Of a stretch of 64,000 nucleotides of DNA, positions 46,352 through 58,480 are shown piece after piece. Every line of letters begins with the position of its first letter. Position 1 is the stretch's first letter. A program made the position numbers and the translations under genes. This stretch comes from Hippophae tibetana (Eukaryota > Streptophyta > Magnoliopsida > Rosales > Elaeagnaceae). Under the pieces are notes generated by a model. It was not told the DNA's origin. It saw only the letters and a list, made by a program, of their open reading frames with translations, and did not search any database. The DNA is taken from positions 37,360,001 through 37,424,000 of the forward strand of contig CM072812.1 of NCBI GenBank assembly GCA_037013495.1, in the 5' to 3' direction.

Positions 46352-48203
46352 TGATGAGTGCTCAAAAAGTACTAAAATTACCATGATTTTATGCACATTA
46401 ATTGATTAAAAATATATATATTTATATGATTTTATCATATATTTATATATATTTATCTTTTCAGAATCACGAGTATTTTTATTGTTTTTTTAGGTATTTT
46501 CGCTTAAAAACGTAACTTAAAGACTCAAAGAGAAATACTGGAGGCAATACATCACAAATATTTTCAAAAATAAATGAGGAAAAGTCAACAATATATGGAA
46601 AAATGGGTCAAAAATGTTTAAAAGGAGGAAATCGCGCACGTAGTCGCCCAGCCGAGCCAAGCCCCGTGCGCTCCAGTGCCCAGCACCGCGCGTACCCACG
46701 CCCAGTCCTGCACGCGCCCTTGCTCCATCCCGCGTGCGCCTGTGCGAGCCCTAGCTCCACTCTGCGTGCACCGCTGCCATCTGTGTCCCAATCCGCGCGC
46801 AGTCCCCCCATGTCATGTCGACATCATCAAATGACATCATCATTCACTACTCCGCGTTTTCACCATTTTTTATCATTTTTTCACCCACTTTTTCTTCCCA
46901 TCCTCACCTATAAATACCCCCATTCTTTTTATAAATAAACACACCTCAAAACACATCTTCTCTTCTCTTTCTTTCTCTCATTTCTTAGTTTTTAAGCTTT
47001 TCTCATTTTTTAGCTTTTCTTAGTTAGTTTCTCTTAGTTTTAGAGTTCTTCTCTTTTTGAGAAGAACTAGTTATGTTTTTGTAATTTATTTGCTTTTTGA
47101 TTCAATAAATGGGAGTGTAAATTCCGTTTGGAGGTTTTCCAGCAACGGGAATAGCATCAAAGTACTGTAAGGATTTTATTTTTTTTACAGTTATTTTTTA
47201 TGTTTTATTCTTATATGTTATATTTAATCTGTCTGTGATTAAATTTAACTTTGCTGGTTGTTTGTAAACATGATATAATAAATAACCTTGTTATCCTTGC
47301 GAAATATTAAATAGGTAAAAATCTCTAAAATAAATTGATTTTATTTTTATTCAAGATTTTATATTCTGAATGTTAGAGAGAAATATATTATTTTTCATTA
47401 CAAACTTAAATCTGAAAATTAGATTTTAAGGTTTAGTTATCCGGTCTAATTTAGAGTAGTGCTCTTTTATTTGTTGGTACAATCACCTGGTAGTTAGAGT
47501 GAAGCTCTATTTCAAAAAAAATTATAAGAATTATTATGTGAAAATGTATTGACAACATGTTTTCAGTAGTAGTTTTAAAACTTGAAAGTTAGTACTCGGA
47601 TAATTAAATTCTTAGGTTTAATTTGGACATCTTTAATAAAGTTTAAACTGTCTAACCCCACCAAAGGTGGCATCTAAATGGTTCATTTTCAATCTCTTAG
47701 AAAAAGGAATTAATTTAATTAACCAAATTAGTTATCAACCCCACCCATAGGTATTAATTGATTTGTTTAGTTAACAAAGAATATCTAATCCCACCAAAGG
47801 TGGTATTCATATAAAAAAGAGAGAATCAATAAATATCAATTTATATCTTTAATAACCTAAATAATATGAGCAAGCATAATTAACTTAGTTATTATATCCA
47901 TAAATACTCCACTATTAGAAATGATAAAATTTGCATAAATGTTTATTGAATCTGTATCTATGTTTATTTTTATGTTTTTAGATTAGAAACACAAAAACCA
48001 AACTATCGTGACAGGATGTTTAGGATTTAATTTCGTTTTTAAAAGTTTTAATAATAAATTAAAAACCACATATATTCCTTCCTTAGGTCAACCTTGGGAG
48101 TATACTTATCATTTTCTACGAAATGATTCATGCACTTGCGAGAGTTTTATAAATATAAAACCAAAGTATTGGCAGAATCGGCGATGCCGGTTTTCACTTA
48201 TCA
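46352..48203 (+). mobile_element. Solo LTR (about 1.85 kb) inserted in the CACTA transposase
   Basis: Begins TGATGAGTG and ends CACTTATCA, near-perfect inverted termini with TG...CA ends. Identical 5-bp target duplications TTATC lie at 46347-46351 and 48204-48208. The CACTA reading resumes across the junction. A 'cctataaatacccc' TATA region lies near 46908-46921, about 560 bp from the left end, followed by pyrimidine-rich leader-like sequence. No internal domain, PBS or second LTR is present, so it is a recombination-derived solo LTR, probably gypsy type because of its length. Orientation follows the TATA box. It includes an unusual GC-rich pocket at 46620-46830. Confidence 0.85.
46620..46830. 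other. GC-rich pocket inside the solo LTR
   Basis: About 210 bp dominated by cgcgc, gcccagcc and gtgcgcc words, in sharp contrast to the AT-rich window. It lies about 80 bp upstream of the LTR TATA box. ORFs on both strands here (111 and 67 codons) are products of base composition. Confidence 0.85.
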
Positions 48204-48208
48204 TTATC

Positions 48209-50470
48209 ATGAAGAAAATATTGATAATACTCATGAGGAAGAGGTAAATAAGAATGTGAATGGATTACATACATTTTATCATAATGTACAGATAAAAAAA
48301 TATGTTTCATGGTGTTAAAGATGAACTAAATGAGGATGATCCCGAAACCTTTAAAAAACTTCTAGAAGATGCCGAAAAACCGTTGTATCCAAAATTCAAG
48401 AAATACACTAAAATGTCGTGATTGATTCATTTGACAAGGTATTCACATAATTACTAAATCTACTAATAGATATGTTTCCTACGGGTATTGAATTTCCATC
48501 TTCAATGTATGAAATGAAGAAATCTCTTAGTCAATTTGGCAGAGAATATCATAAGATTCATGCTTGTCCAAATGATTGCATTCTTCATAAAAATGAATAT
48601 GAGACATTAGATTATTCTTCGATGTGTAAAGAATCGAGATGAAAGCATGCTACAAATGAGACAACACCTAAGAAAGGCGTGCCCACAAAGGTTCTTTGGT
48701 ACTTTTCTCTGATTCCTCGCTTTCAAAGGTTGTTCAAAAGTAAAGAGACATCAAAGATGTTGACTTGGCATTCAGATAATGGATCTGATTATCCAAATTG
48801 GAAAGTAGTAGATAATTTATCCCCTCAATTTGCATCTAATCTATGCAATCTCCGTCTTGTGATTGCTACTGATGGAATTAATCCACACAGTTCTCTTAGT
48901 AGTAAATATAGTTGTTGGCCAGTAATTATGATAACATACAACATTCCTCCCTAGTTGTGTATGAAAAGAAAATTCATGATGTTAACATTATTTATCTTAG
49001 GATCGAAATAACCCGGTATTGATATTGATGTATATTTGTAGCCTCTGATAGATGATTTAAAGACGTTGTGGAATGATGGTGTAAATGTTTAAGATGCATA
49101 TAGAGAAGAACACTTTAACTTGAGGGGGGTTCTTTTATGGAAAATTAATGATTTTCTTGCCTATGAGAACTTATCAAAACATAAAACAAAAGGTTATATG
49201 GGATGCCCTATATGTAGTTATGGAACTTTTGCAACTTATCTTGTTTACAGATGAAAGATGTCTTATAGAAGACATAAAAGATTTTTTCCATCTGGACACA
49301 AGTTTAGATACCAAAAGAAACCGTTTAATGGTGAAGAAGATCATGATCTTGCACCCCGACCTTTGCGAGGTGTTGAGATATTAAGAAAATTGAATGGTAT
49401 GACATTCAAACGATATGGAAAGATGAAAAAAAGAATACTCTCTAAGGTAGGGAAATGAAAGAGGTTAACTAATAAAATGGGTGAAAATGAAAATGTTACT
49501 GATTCAATAGACCATGGTTGTTGGAATAAAAAATCAATATTTTAGGAATTACCTTATTGCAAATACCTACACATTCATCACATCTTAGATGTCATTCACA
49601 TTGAGAAAAATGTATGTCAGATCTTGATTGGTACATTACTTAATATACCTAAAAAAACGAAGGATGGAATTAAAGCAAGACTGGATTTAAAGAAATTAGG
49701 CATACGACCTGAATTGGTACCAAGGGTGGAAAATGATAAGAATCGAACATACTTGCCACCCACATCATATACAATGTTACAAAATAAAAAGTTGTATTTT
49801 GTAAATGTTTGACGGGTGTGAAAGTTCCTGATGGTTACTTATCCAACTTAATAAATTTTGTGTCTATCACCGATAAGAAACTTTATGGATTGAAATCACA
49901 TGATTGTCATATCTTAATGCAACAATTATTACTAGTTGCTATTAGATAAATTCTTCCAAAACATGTTGGATTATCAATAATTCCTCTTTGTTCATTATTC
50001 AATACAATATGCAATAAATCTATATCAATTGGTGAGTTAAACTCTTACAGAAAGATGTTGTAGAGACTTTGTGTCTAATTGAAAAATATTGTCCTCTTTT
50101 TTTCTTTAATATAATGATTCACTTGTGTGTTCATTTAGTTCGACAGGTTCAACTGTGTAGTCCTACTTACTTAAGGTGGATGTATTCTTTTGAGAGATAC
50201 ATGCAAGGCTTTAAAGGATATGTAAATAATAGAAATCGACTTGAAGGATGCATGGTGGAACGTAATATTATTGAAGAGGCCATTGAGTTTTATTCTAAAT
50301 ACTTTAGTGGTTGCACTGAAACTGGGAATCCTACGCAGAAGTTTTTCTTAGAACATCATATGATCCAAGTAGGTAATCCTATGCTTGGTGGAAGTAAGAA
50401 ATTGTTTATTGATCACACTCAATGGGAAAAAGCACACCGAATCATTTTGGTAAATAATAATGAGGCATAA
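48209..50470 (+). pseudogene. TNP2-type transposase and DUF4218-like region
   Basis: Readable pieces in order: a HEENIDN start, DDPETFKKLLEDAEKPLYP near 48350, FGREYHKIHACPNDCILH near 48540, and IPRFQRLFKSKETSKMLTWH near 48715. The most conserved TNP2 block follows (ATDGINPHSSLSSKYSCWPV at about 48865-48930, then LIDDLKTLWNDG). Next come LRGVLLWKINDF, RPLRGVEILRKLNG near 49370, VIHIEKNVCQILIGTLLNIP near 49590, and the DUF4218-like stretch IMIHLCVHLVRQVQLCSPTY (50114-50175), then ERYMQGFKGYVNNRNRLEGC. Stops and shifts lie at 48420, 48640, 48954, 49445 and 49812. The protein would cut and join element ends; this copy cannot. Confidence 0.85.
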
Positions 50471-50579
50471 CCGTACATAGAGTAAGTGATGACAGGTTCA
50501 ACCTTTCCATGTATGCAAAAATTATTTTTATTTAACTATTAATGATGATATCTACTTAATATATCTTTAATAATATTAC

Positions 50580-51375
50580 AGAATGCATTTAAACTTACTG
50601 AAGATCGATCCTCATTGTAAAAAAAAGGAGGAGAAAAATGGTTGTATGATAAACATAAGCGAGATCTTATTAATTGGTTTTGCAACCATGTAAGTGTCAC
50701 ATACAAGAATTCATTAATACTTCTATGCAATGTTTTAAAACTTTGCTTTAAACACATTTCATGTTTTTGTATGCATAGATTCGAGTTGAACTCAACAAAC
50801 CCAATCATAAAATAATAGAAACTTTAGAATGGCTTGCACATAGTCCAAAATTCGATTTCAAATCATTTTCTAGTTTCATAATTAATGGATCGAGGTTTAT
50901 GACTCAAGCAAGAGACAAAGTCCGAGTAAATCAGAATAGTGGTGTGAAGATGGTTACACAAACTATGCAATTTGCCCGTTCAAAAGATGGTAATCCTGTA
51001 CTTTCTGATAGAAGATATTATGGTATAATTCAAGAAATTTGGGAACTCGATTATGAGGTCTTCCATGAAATAGTATTCTTGTGTGATTGGATCGAAGATG
51101 TTATCAATGTTGGATATAAAATAGATGATTTTGGATTTACTCTTGTAAATATATCCAAGATAAGTCATACTGATGATCCTTTCACGTTAGCATTTCATGC
51201 AAACCAAGTATTTTACGTGAGTAATCAAACTGATACAAGATGGTCTGTTGTGTTAACGCCTCCACAAAAAGAGTTCAACCATTGTGATGCTTTAGAAGAT
51301 GATGATCCTATGCTTGATACATTATTAATATTAGTCATTTCTCAAACAAATTGCCTAATGTATGTGATGATCTAG
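50580..51375 (+). pseudogene. DUF4216-like region of the CACTA transposase
   Basis: After an interrupted start (LYDKHKRDLINWFCNH, split by an intron-like insertion), an open stretch of 158 codons from 50899 carries FAGSKD-like ARSKDGNPV, RRYYGIIQEIWELDY, VGYKIDDFGFTLVNISKI, then PFTLAFHANQVFYVSNQTD and RWSVVLTPPQ. These are the recognisable DUF4216 features found downstream of TNP2 in plant CACTA elements. Confidence 0.8.
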
Positions 51376-51539
51376 TTGATGATGATGATTCTTCGTCATG
51401 AACTCAAAGTGATTATGAAGGAATATATGTATATGATCAACAACCTAATTAAACATAATATATATTTTTTATATTGTTCTAATAACTCTTGGATATTTAT
51501 GGACTTAAAATTGTCAATTAATTTATATTTCATCATTGT

Positions 51540-53100
51540 TTGTAGATATTTCATGGATACTAGGGTACCAGAGCTTGTAGATCTAAATGATCCATTGCGG
51601 CATTTGAAAAGAAGGGGTTGGTAAAATATACCTGATGCTCCACTTAACCTAGATGATAAAGTACTCGTTCTATTTTATGCTACTGGTAATCCAATAGGGA
51701 AAAATGGCCAACAATTGAAATCCTCTATTGGTAGACTTGTGAAGTCAAGTATACCAATCAATATAATGATTGGGCTCAGGTTGACGAAATTGAAAAGTAC
51801 AAAATATGAAAAACCATTTGTGTAAGTCTCTTATATTTTATAACTAATTACATATATTATATCTTTTTTGTATCATATCTCATCTTTTGTAGTGTGTTTT
51901 TAGAGAATCGTTATAAATTCGATGACACTTGGAAGATTAAGTGTTATAAGATGGCAAATAAGGCGTGAAAGGAATACAAAACTTACAGATTGGCCAAAAA
52001 GTATGTGTTTTCATATTTGGAACCACTTGATGAAGTATAGCTCCATAAAATCCCTAAAGGATATCGTTGGACTGCACCTCAAGTTTGGAAAGACTTCGTG
52101 GATTATAGACATACTGATGAATTTCAAATTATTAGGAAAGAACATCAGAATATACAAATGTATAAAATTCTTCTTAACCGTACTAGGAAGTCTTCAAATC
52201 CTGAAGTTAGATATAGAATGGTATTATTAATTTGTGTTAATTTATAAATATTTTATATTTACTTTCCTCAAATTTAAGTTGATGTCATGGTTAATAAATT
52301 TATTTAATTTATGTAGGAATTTGAATTGGGTAGACCGGTTACCTAAACTGAATTGTACATAAAAACAAAGACTCCCAAAACGAAGAAGTCAAGACCAATG
52401 ACTAAGCGAGGAGAAGAACAACTAAATAAGTTGGTTAATAATTTAACTTGACACAAAGTCCTTATGATTTTTTCTAATTGATGTAATAATGTATGATATG
52501 TTTATTTGCTTTATTATTTGTAGAGAGTTGTTCAAGAATAAATATCCAATGGTAAAATAATCGAACAACGAGGGAGAGATGCTATATACCATGCATTCGG
52601 ACGCGAGAATTCTTGTCATGTTAGGGGAGGAAGCCAATATGATGGTTATATTGAGTATTTTAACATTCCAAAACAAAAGCCTGAGATGGTCAATAAAGAG
52701 AAGTACAGTAAAATTGAAGAATAACTCAACTCCTTTAAGGCCTTAATTTTAAGTGAGATTTCCACTTTAAAAGAATATCAATCACAACACATGTCAGGCA
52801 TATCATCATACTACAATCAGGGCATGCCACCCATGCCACCATTCATGCCAGGCATGCCACCCATGCAATCTCATGGCACACAACCTATATCCTGTATGAG
52901 ATATAGTCATCCTATTGGTCCTCCCTTTATGCCAGGAATGTAGATGCAATGAGGTAATGGTTCATTTTTTCTAATGCAATCTGTGCATTCTTACCATCAA
53001 TCACATCATGATGAATGTTTTGATGAGAATGTATTTCCAATAGCTACCTCACATGGGAGTCCTCCTCTATTTAATGAATCATCTGTGGTAAAATTTTAAG
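51540..53100 (+). pseudogene. Plant transposase (Ptta/En/Spm type) and Met/Pro-rich linker
   Basis: A second CACTA gene seems to start at the ATG at 51553 (MDTRVPELVDLNDPLRHLKR). It continues with PIGKNGQQLKSSIGRLVKSS and, after an intron-like gap, WKIKCYKMANKAWKEYKTYR, PKGYRWTAPQVWKDFVDYRH and EHQNIQMYKI. Further exons read IEYFNIPKQK and a low-complexity MPPMPPFMPGMPPM run at 52826-52866. Non-coding stretches between the pieces have GT/AG-like borders, consistent with introns. Stops are present. Confidence 0.65.
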
Positions 53101-53179
53101 TTTAAGTATATAATCTATTATTTTTATTTTTTATTATATATTTTATTTATTATATATAACGCTTAAAGTTTTTACAGAA

Positions 53180-54815
53180 TATGAATTTTTTGTTGAAAAA
53201 TCCTTCATTAATAGACTTTGTTGCTATTGGAACAGTACAACAATTGAGCGATGATCGAATGATCCATAATCAATATTTGCCAAATCGTTGGCGAATAGTA
53301 ATTGATCAATCATTGCTCCGTGATTGTCCACTACATGCCTTTTGATGCTACCACAATCCAAGAGGCGGTTGGACAATATGTGACTTGGCCGTCGATTCAA
53401 GTTGTGATAAATTTTGACGTGGTATTATTTTTTTACTTAAAAGATAACACTTTTTTTACTAAAATTATATTATTATTTTTTTATTGTTACTAACATACAT
53501 AATACTTCTTCTTTAGTCTATTATACCAGAATTAGGAAATATGTCACATTTAATAGATACGAAGCAAGTATCTCGTGGTAAATCTATGTCTAGTGGCCAA
53601 TCATCACAAACTAAGTCATTCAAGAAGAAGCCATGGAAAAAGTATAGTTATGATTATGCTTTAAACTTCAGCAAAAATCTTGACGCTTTGATGATTATTT
53701 TTGCGAGGACATCTAGTATAAATGATGGATGGACTGTGCCACTTCCTATAGAAATTTTTGGTGTAGACATTGGCCAAACATATATATCGATCGAGTGCAT
53801 ATTGTAGCTATTTGAATATCAAATGATGGATTTAAGTATAATTCAAGTGTGAAAAAGGTGAGTCCTCAATCAGTAAATAACTTTCATTTATGTAGTACAT
53901 ATATAATTATATTTATATTATCTAATTATTTATATATATTTCTTTTATATAGGGCATGTGTTATTATTGACTTCAACATAATCACTCGTCACATTTAGCA
54001 ATATTCTATAATTCTTCATTTGTCAATCAATATCAAGAAAAGGATGTTAGCATCAGAGCTAAACAATTATGTAATAGGGCATTAACGCTTAATAGAAATC
54101 AAAAGTTGATAATCTCTTGGCCACTAAGGTTTGAACAAGGCCAAGATCATTGGATGTTGGTAATCCTTGATCTGTATGGAAATCATGTTTAGTACTGTGA
54201 CTCAGCTTCCATAGAATCGAGTAAAGATACAAAAACAGTTGTTGAAATGTAAGAGTTATAGCTAGCTATTTTTCTTCTATTGTTCTTTGTAATAATTAAA
54301 AAAAACTAACCGTTTTAAACTTTGATAGGACATGAAAGTTGTGGAACAAGAGTAGGGGCATTACCTTTAAAAAATCTCATAAGCTTATGTGGCACAAAAT
54401 TATGGTATGTATAAGTGAATATTAATAATTTTACTATTGAATAATAAAAATGTTCGAATATGGAAAATCATGTAAGCTTGTTTTTTGTAGGTTCCACAAA
54501 AAAAATGATAAAGTTATGTGTGGTTACTATGTCATGAAGTTTATGAGCGAAATCATCACAAATATCAAAATTCCAATTGAAGATGTGGTAATCTCTTTTA
54601 CCCATATACATTTTTAACATATATGAGTTATTTTTTGTGAATTCATGAAATTACATTCTTATTTTGATTTTAAATACATGTAGTTCTTTGATTGGAACAA
54701 GACGGGCTATGACTCGCAAATTTTTGATGATTTACCAGAGGAATGGGCAGAACACATGGTTCAAATTATATAATCAGAAGAAGAATTAAGAGAAGATTTT
54801 GATGATCTTGAATAA
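53180..54815 (+). pseudogene. Ulp1-type (C48) cysteine protease region of the CACTA element
   Basis: MNFLLKNPSLIDFVAIGTVQ is followed by the AVGQYVTWPSIQVV-type segment (53360-53410). Then come RGKSMSSGQSSQTKSFKKKP and WTVPLPIEIFGVD near 53740. The protease core follows, with LRFEQGQDHWMLVILDLYGN near 54125 (catalytic His in DHW) and CDSAS (catalytic Asp region). The expected Gln/Cys part is MCGYYVMKFM near 54520, with Cys present. The last exon reads FDWNKTGYDSQIFDDLPEEW and ends near 54780-54815. A stop follows YGNHV. Such proteases are frequent passengers in plant CACTA elements; their role in transposition is unsettled. Confidence 0.75.
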
Positions 54816-54890
54816 CATATGACAACATAATGATAATTTTTATAATGCTTTAATTTCTTTGTTCTTGTGTCTGAAGTTCCTTGTATGATG
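54583..54890 (+). repeat. CACTA 3'-end segment, copy 1
   Basis: Runs from 'gtggtaatctcttttac' through the last protease exon to the 'gtctgaag' tail. A second direct copy lies at about 55509-55795 and an inverted partial copy at about 55040-55122. Confidence 0.8.
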
Positions 54891-55061
54891 GATGTTTATG
54901 TGCTCATGTATTTAGGGGAATGAATTGTTTTATGGACCTATTTTTTGCCCAAACTTCATCTCATCTCTCTTGCCTAGTTCCCTTATGACAACATCATGGT
55001 AGTCACTAGCCAACCAAGTACAAGAAAACCACCAAGAATCATCATTCTAGTGTAATATCAT

Positions 55062-55563
55062 GAATTCATAAAAAATAACTTATATATGTTAAAAGATTAG
55101 TAAAAGAGATTACCACATCGACACCCAAGTAATATAATAATAACATTATCCCTTCGAAATCATATAATCAATGTATTATTTTTTTGTCTATAAATATAAA
55201 GCTATCTGGAATCAAGCTGGTATTTTTAATGCTATAATGAGCTCTAAATATGAAGTCAAGTGTAACTCCAATTTATTACTTGGGTTGGTTGAGTTTTGGT
55301 GCCCATAAACTTATGGAACAACTATTTTTTGCCCAACCAACCCAAGTAACAAATCAGAGTTACACTTGACTTCATATATAGAGCTCATTATAGCATTAAA
55401 AATACAAGCTTGATTCTAAATATCTTCATATTTATAGACAAAATATTAATACATTGCTAATATGATTTCAAAGGGATAAGGTTATTATTATATCACTCGG
55501 GTGTCAATATGGTAATCTCTTTTACTAATCTTTTAACATATATAAGTTATTTTTTGTGAATTC
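55062..55563. repeat. 502-bp hairpin (two 230-bp inverted arms)
   Basis: The left arm 55062-55291 and right arm 55334-55563 are near-perfect inverted copies from GAATTC to GAATTC. Equal arm lengths leave a 42-bp loop. Shared words include 'aatgctataatgagctct', 'gaagtcaagtgtaact' and 'acttgggttggtt'. The outer 50-60 bp of each arm derive from the CACTA protease intron. A transcript would fold into a long double strand. Confidence 0.9.
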
Positions 55564-56010
55564 AGGTTATTACATTCTTATTTTGAATTTAATTACATAT
55601 AGTTTTTTAGTTGGAACAAGTGGAGCTATGATATGCATATTTTTGATGATTTACAAGAAGAATGGACAAAACACTTTGTTCAAATTATAACATCAAGAGA
55701 AAAATATGATGATCTTGAATAACATAGGACAACACCATGGTAATATTTATAATGCTTTAATTTCTCCATTCTTATGTCTCTGAAGTTTGGACTACTTATT
55801 TGATGAATATTTACGTGCTCATGTATTTAGGGGAATAAATTGTTATATGAACCAGTTGTTATTTGCCTAGTTTCCTTGTCATTATGTCTCTGAAGTTTGG
55901 ACTGCTTGTTTGATGGATGTTTGCGTACTTATGTATTTAGATGAATGAATTGTTATATAGACCAACTTTTTTTGCCCAGTTTCCTTGTCACTATGCTGGT
56001 GATTCGTAGC
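55509..56010 (+). repeat. CACTA 3'-end segment, copies 2 and 3
   Basis: Copy 2 repeats the last protease exon (SWNKWSYDMHIFDDLQEEW-like) and tail to about 55795. The tail block 'ctctgaagtttggact...tttccttgtca' then repeats once more (about 55780-55888 and 55889-55995). Copies differ by many substitutions, so the duplication is old. Confidence 0.8.
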
Positions 56011-56019
56011 CAACCAAGT

Positions 56020-58460
56020 TTGCTCTCCTTGAAATAAAGTGGGAATATCACAAAATCCATGACACTTTTACGACATCATTTTATTTGTAATTTAAGTTAA
56101 ATATATATGTATTGTATATAAATTATTTTTTTGTAATAAATTTAATTATCAAGTAATTAATTATATTTAATTTTTCAATTATTTATATTATTATTTAAAC
56201 TTTATTAAATAGATTTTGGTTTTTCTTCTATATATGATCGAATACAGGTTATTAGTAAAGTAAAAAATGAGTAAAATATGTATAAAAAAAACTGAACTGG
56301 CTTTAATGCTGGGGTTTTTAGTAGTGTTTTATACAACTCAAATCATTCACCATATCTCTTCTTATTTCTTTATAGGAAAACCTAGTCGTTTATTACTTTC
56401 GCTTGTTACCATAGGGAGAGTTTCTTATTGTATGAGCTCTTTCCCCGATAGATTATCCATTTATTTTGCTTGTTTCAATAAACATAAATTATAATTTATA
56501 CATTACACCTAAATTTTGATCTAGAATCATTTTTATTTCACCTAGATTTCTACTAGTTGTGGTTTTAAGCATTTTTTTTGTTATATTTTGGTTTGTTTTA
56601 TTCTAGATTTAGATCTAATATTTTTTGTTTTGGTATTTTTGTAGTTCAAAACACAAAATTCTCAAAGATATGAATGATCAAGTTGAAATGAAAATCTATC
56701 ATGTTATTAATGAGAAGTCATACATGTTTGGAGAACTAAAAGAGCTAAAGAATAAATCTCAAAATGTGCTACAAATGATTTGATGTATTTTTATTTTATT
56801 GAGTTAATTATTTTTGTATTTTTCGTTTCAATAAATGAAATATAATTTTTCTAAAAAATAAACTTGTATACCTTAAATAAGACTTAAATTCTAGAATTTC
56901 AACATGTTCAAATGAGAAAGATAACTGGTACACATTATTTTTAAATAGTTATATGAGTACAGTGAGTGCACGGTAAATGCACAATCAATTGAAGTTTAAA
57001 TTTCAAATAAAATTCCAAATATGGTAATTATCTTTAATTTAAATTTAAATAAAATACTTATGATTTCATATCTCGAAAAATTATAAATATAATAAAAAAA
57101 TTATTTATCAAAAGTTGTGGTATTATCACAATTGATATGACATTTAATTATATGTTAAAAATAGATTAATTATGTTGTTTTAATTAATAAATGTATCACA
57201 TCAATTGTGTTTATATCATAATTATGCCATAAAAATGCTCTAAATATAATCCATAATATCAAAAAAAAATTATTTTATATTATTAAATATAAATAGTTCA
57301 CTTTGTTCACCATTCAAGGTCACTTTTTTAAACTACAATTACAATATTACAATATTTTTAGTTAAATCTTACAAACAATTGACTCAAGTACGAGTGTATA
57401 CCATACCCTAGATATGTTTCTCTATTTCAACATCAAGATCAATAAATCAAGTGTTGAACACAATGTGAGCAAAAATCAAATTCAATGTCTTGTTTTCCGG
57501 TAAAAAAATATCACGACCTGAAGAATTGCAACATCAATCCATAAACTTCTATCCTTTTACTGACTTGCAACACCTATAATTATAATTATAATTAGAGAAT
57601 ACCAACTTACGAGCACCAACCAACACCAATTCCACCTCAAAGTTCTCTTATCGATCTAATTTTAGTAATTGCATAACCTTCGAAAATAACATAGTAAGAC
57701 ATCAGATCAAAAAATATTTAAATTTTCAAAATATTAATAAAAAATGGGGAATCAAGACAATATGAGAAAAAAAAATCACAAATAGACCTTCCTTAATCTT
57801 CTTTTCACATTCCATTTGTACCCCATATCAATTTACATTGCCTACAAACAATACACAATAAATTTAGCTACTACTAGAAATACATAGAGAGAAATGAATT
57901 AGGGATGGTGAAGAAAGTTATTTCTGGTTTTGGTCTTATTGACAATAAGAGATGCAAAAGATTTAGAGAGAGAAATTTTAAAATACATGTGAAAAAAATG
58001 AGAGAGAGATTAGGGAGCTAATTATAAAAAAAAATGAATTTGGAGCTCTGCCACTATCGGAAGATTAGGTTACACACACTAGATATCTTTAGTCTCCCCA
58101 CACAAAACTCACCTCCCATCACCATTGTAACCGAAAGAGATGGGTCTTCGAGTATATACTACCATGTTGTATAAGACGACAAAATATAAATCTCCAGAAG
58201 AAGAAAACAGCAAATACCTTCTCACGATCACCACCCTTAGGGTGGTTCTTATTGGCAGCCTTCTGGTAAGCCTTTTTCATATTCTCTTAAGGGTAGCGTT
58301 GTTTGGAACGCCTAGCTATAATCTCATAGTACTAATTTATTGATATACTGATGTACTTCGTTGATAGCCATATATATATTTAGTATTAAATCAACATATA
58401 TATTGGAAAGATCCTTTCTTCTTATCAACCAAGATCATTTTTGCTATAGCATCTGCAATC
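56020..58460. other. AT-rich stretch, no identified gene
   Basis: ORFs at 56267-56494 (75 codons) and 58140-58343 (67 codons) were examined; neither shows a domain I recognise. 58030-58350 is slightly GC-richer and could be a fragment of a gene or element. No RNA gene or transposon end is supported. Confidence 0.45.
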
Positions 58461-58480
58461 CTGCTACAGTTTCTAGGTAT

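Larger units (their letters stand above)
44526..56010 (+). mobile_element. CACTA (En/Spm) transposon, large, broken
   Basis: The left end reads CACTACTGTAAAATTTGG, followed by subterminal repeats around 'agcgtcggttgacac'. Coding remnants in plus-strand order: transposase-associated N-terminal domain, TNP2 transposase, DUF4218- and DUF4216-like regions, plant transposase (Ptta/En/Spm type), a Met/Pro-rich linker, and an Ulp1-type cysteine protease. This is the usual gene content of plant CACTA elements. Stops and frameshifts occur throughout. A solo LTR at 46352-48203 interrupts the N-terminal domain. The matching right terminus and subterminal repeats were not found; duplicated and inverted 3' sequences end near 56010, so the right boundary is provisional. 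Confidence 0.8.

Noticed and set aside
46352..46385. Hammerhead-ribozyme-like start (ctgatga, a 5-bp stem, then taaa)
   Set aside because: The required gaaa after the stem is taaa, and no flanking helices I and III could be paired. It is explained as the terminus of the solo LTR.
46603..46938. 111-codon Pro/Ala/Ser/Arg-rich ORF and an overlapping minus-strand ORF
   Set aside because: Both arise from the GC-rich pocket in the solo LTR, which has few stops by composition. No domain is seen.
56267..56494. 75-codon hydrophobic ORF
   Set aside because: Considered as organelle-derived or membrane protein, but no match to a known family could be supported.
57850..57875. Possible CACTA end (ctactactagaaata)
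   Set aside because: No subterminal repeats or partner end nearby, and the first bases do not match.
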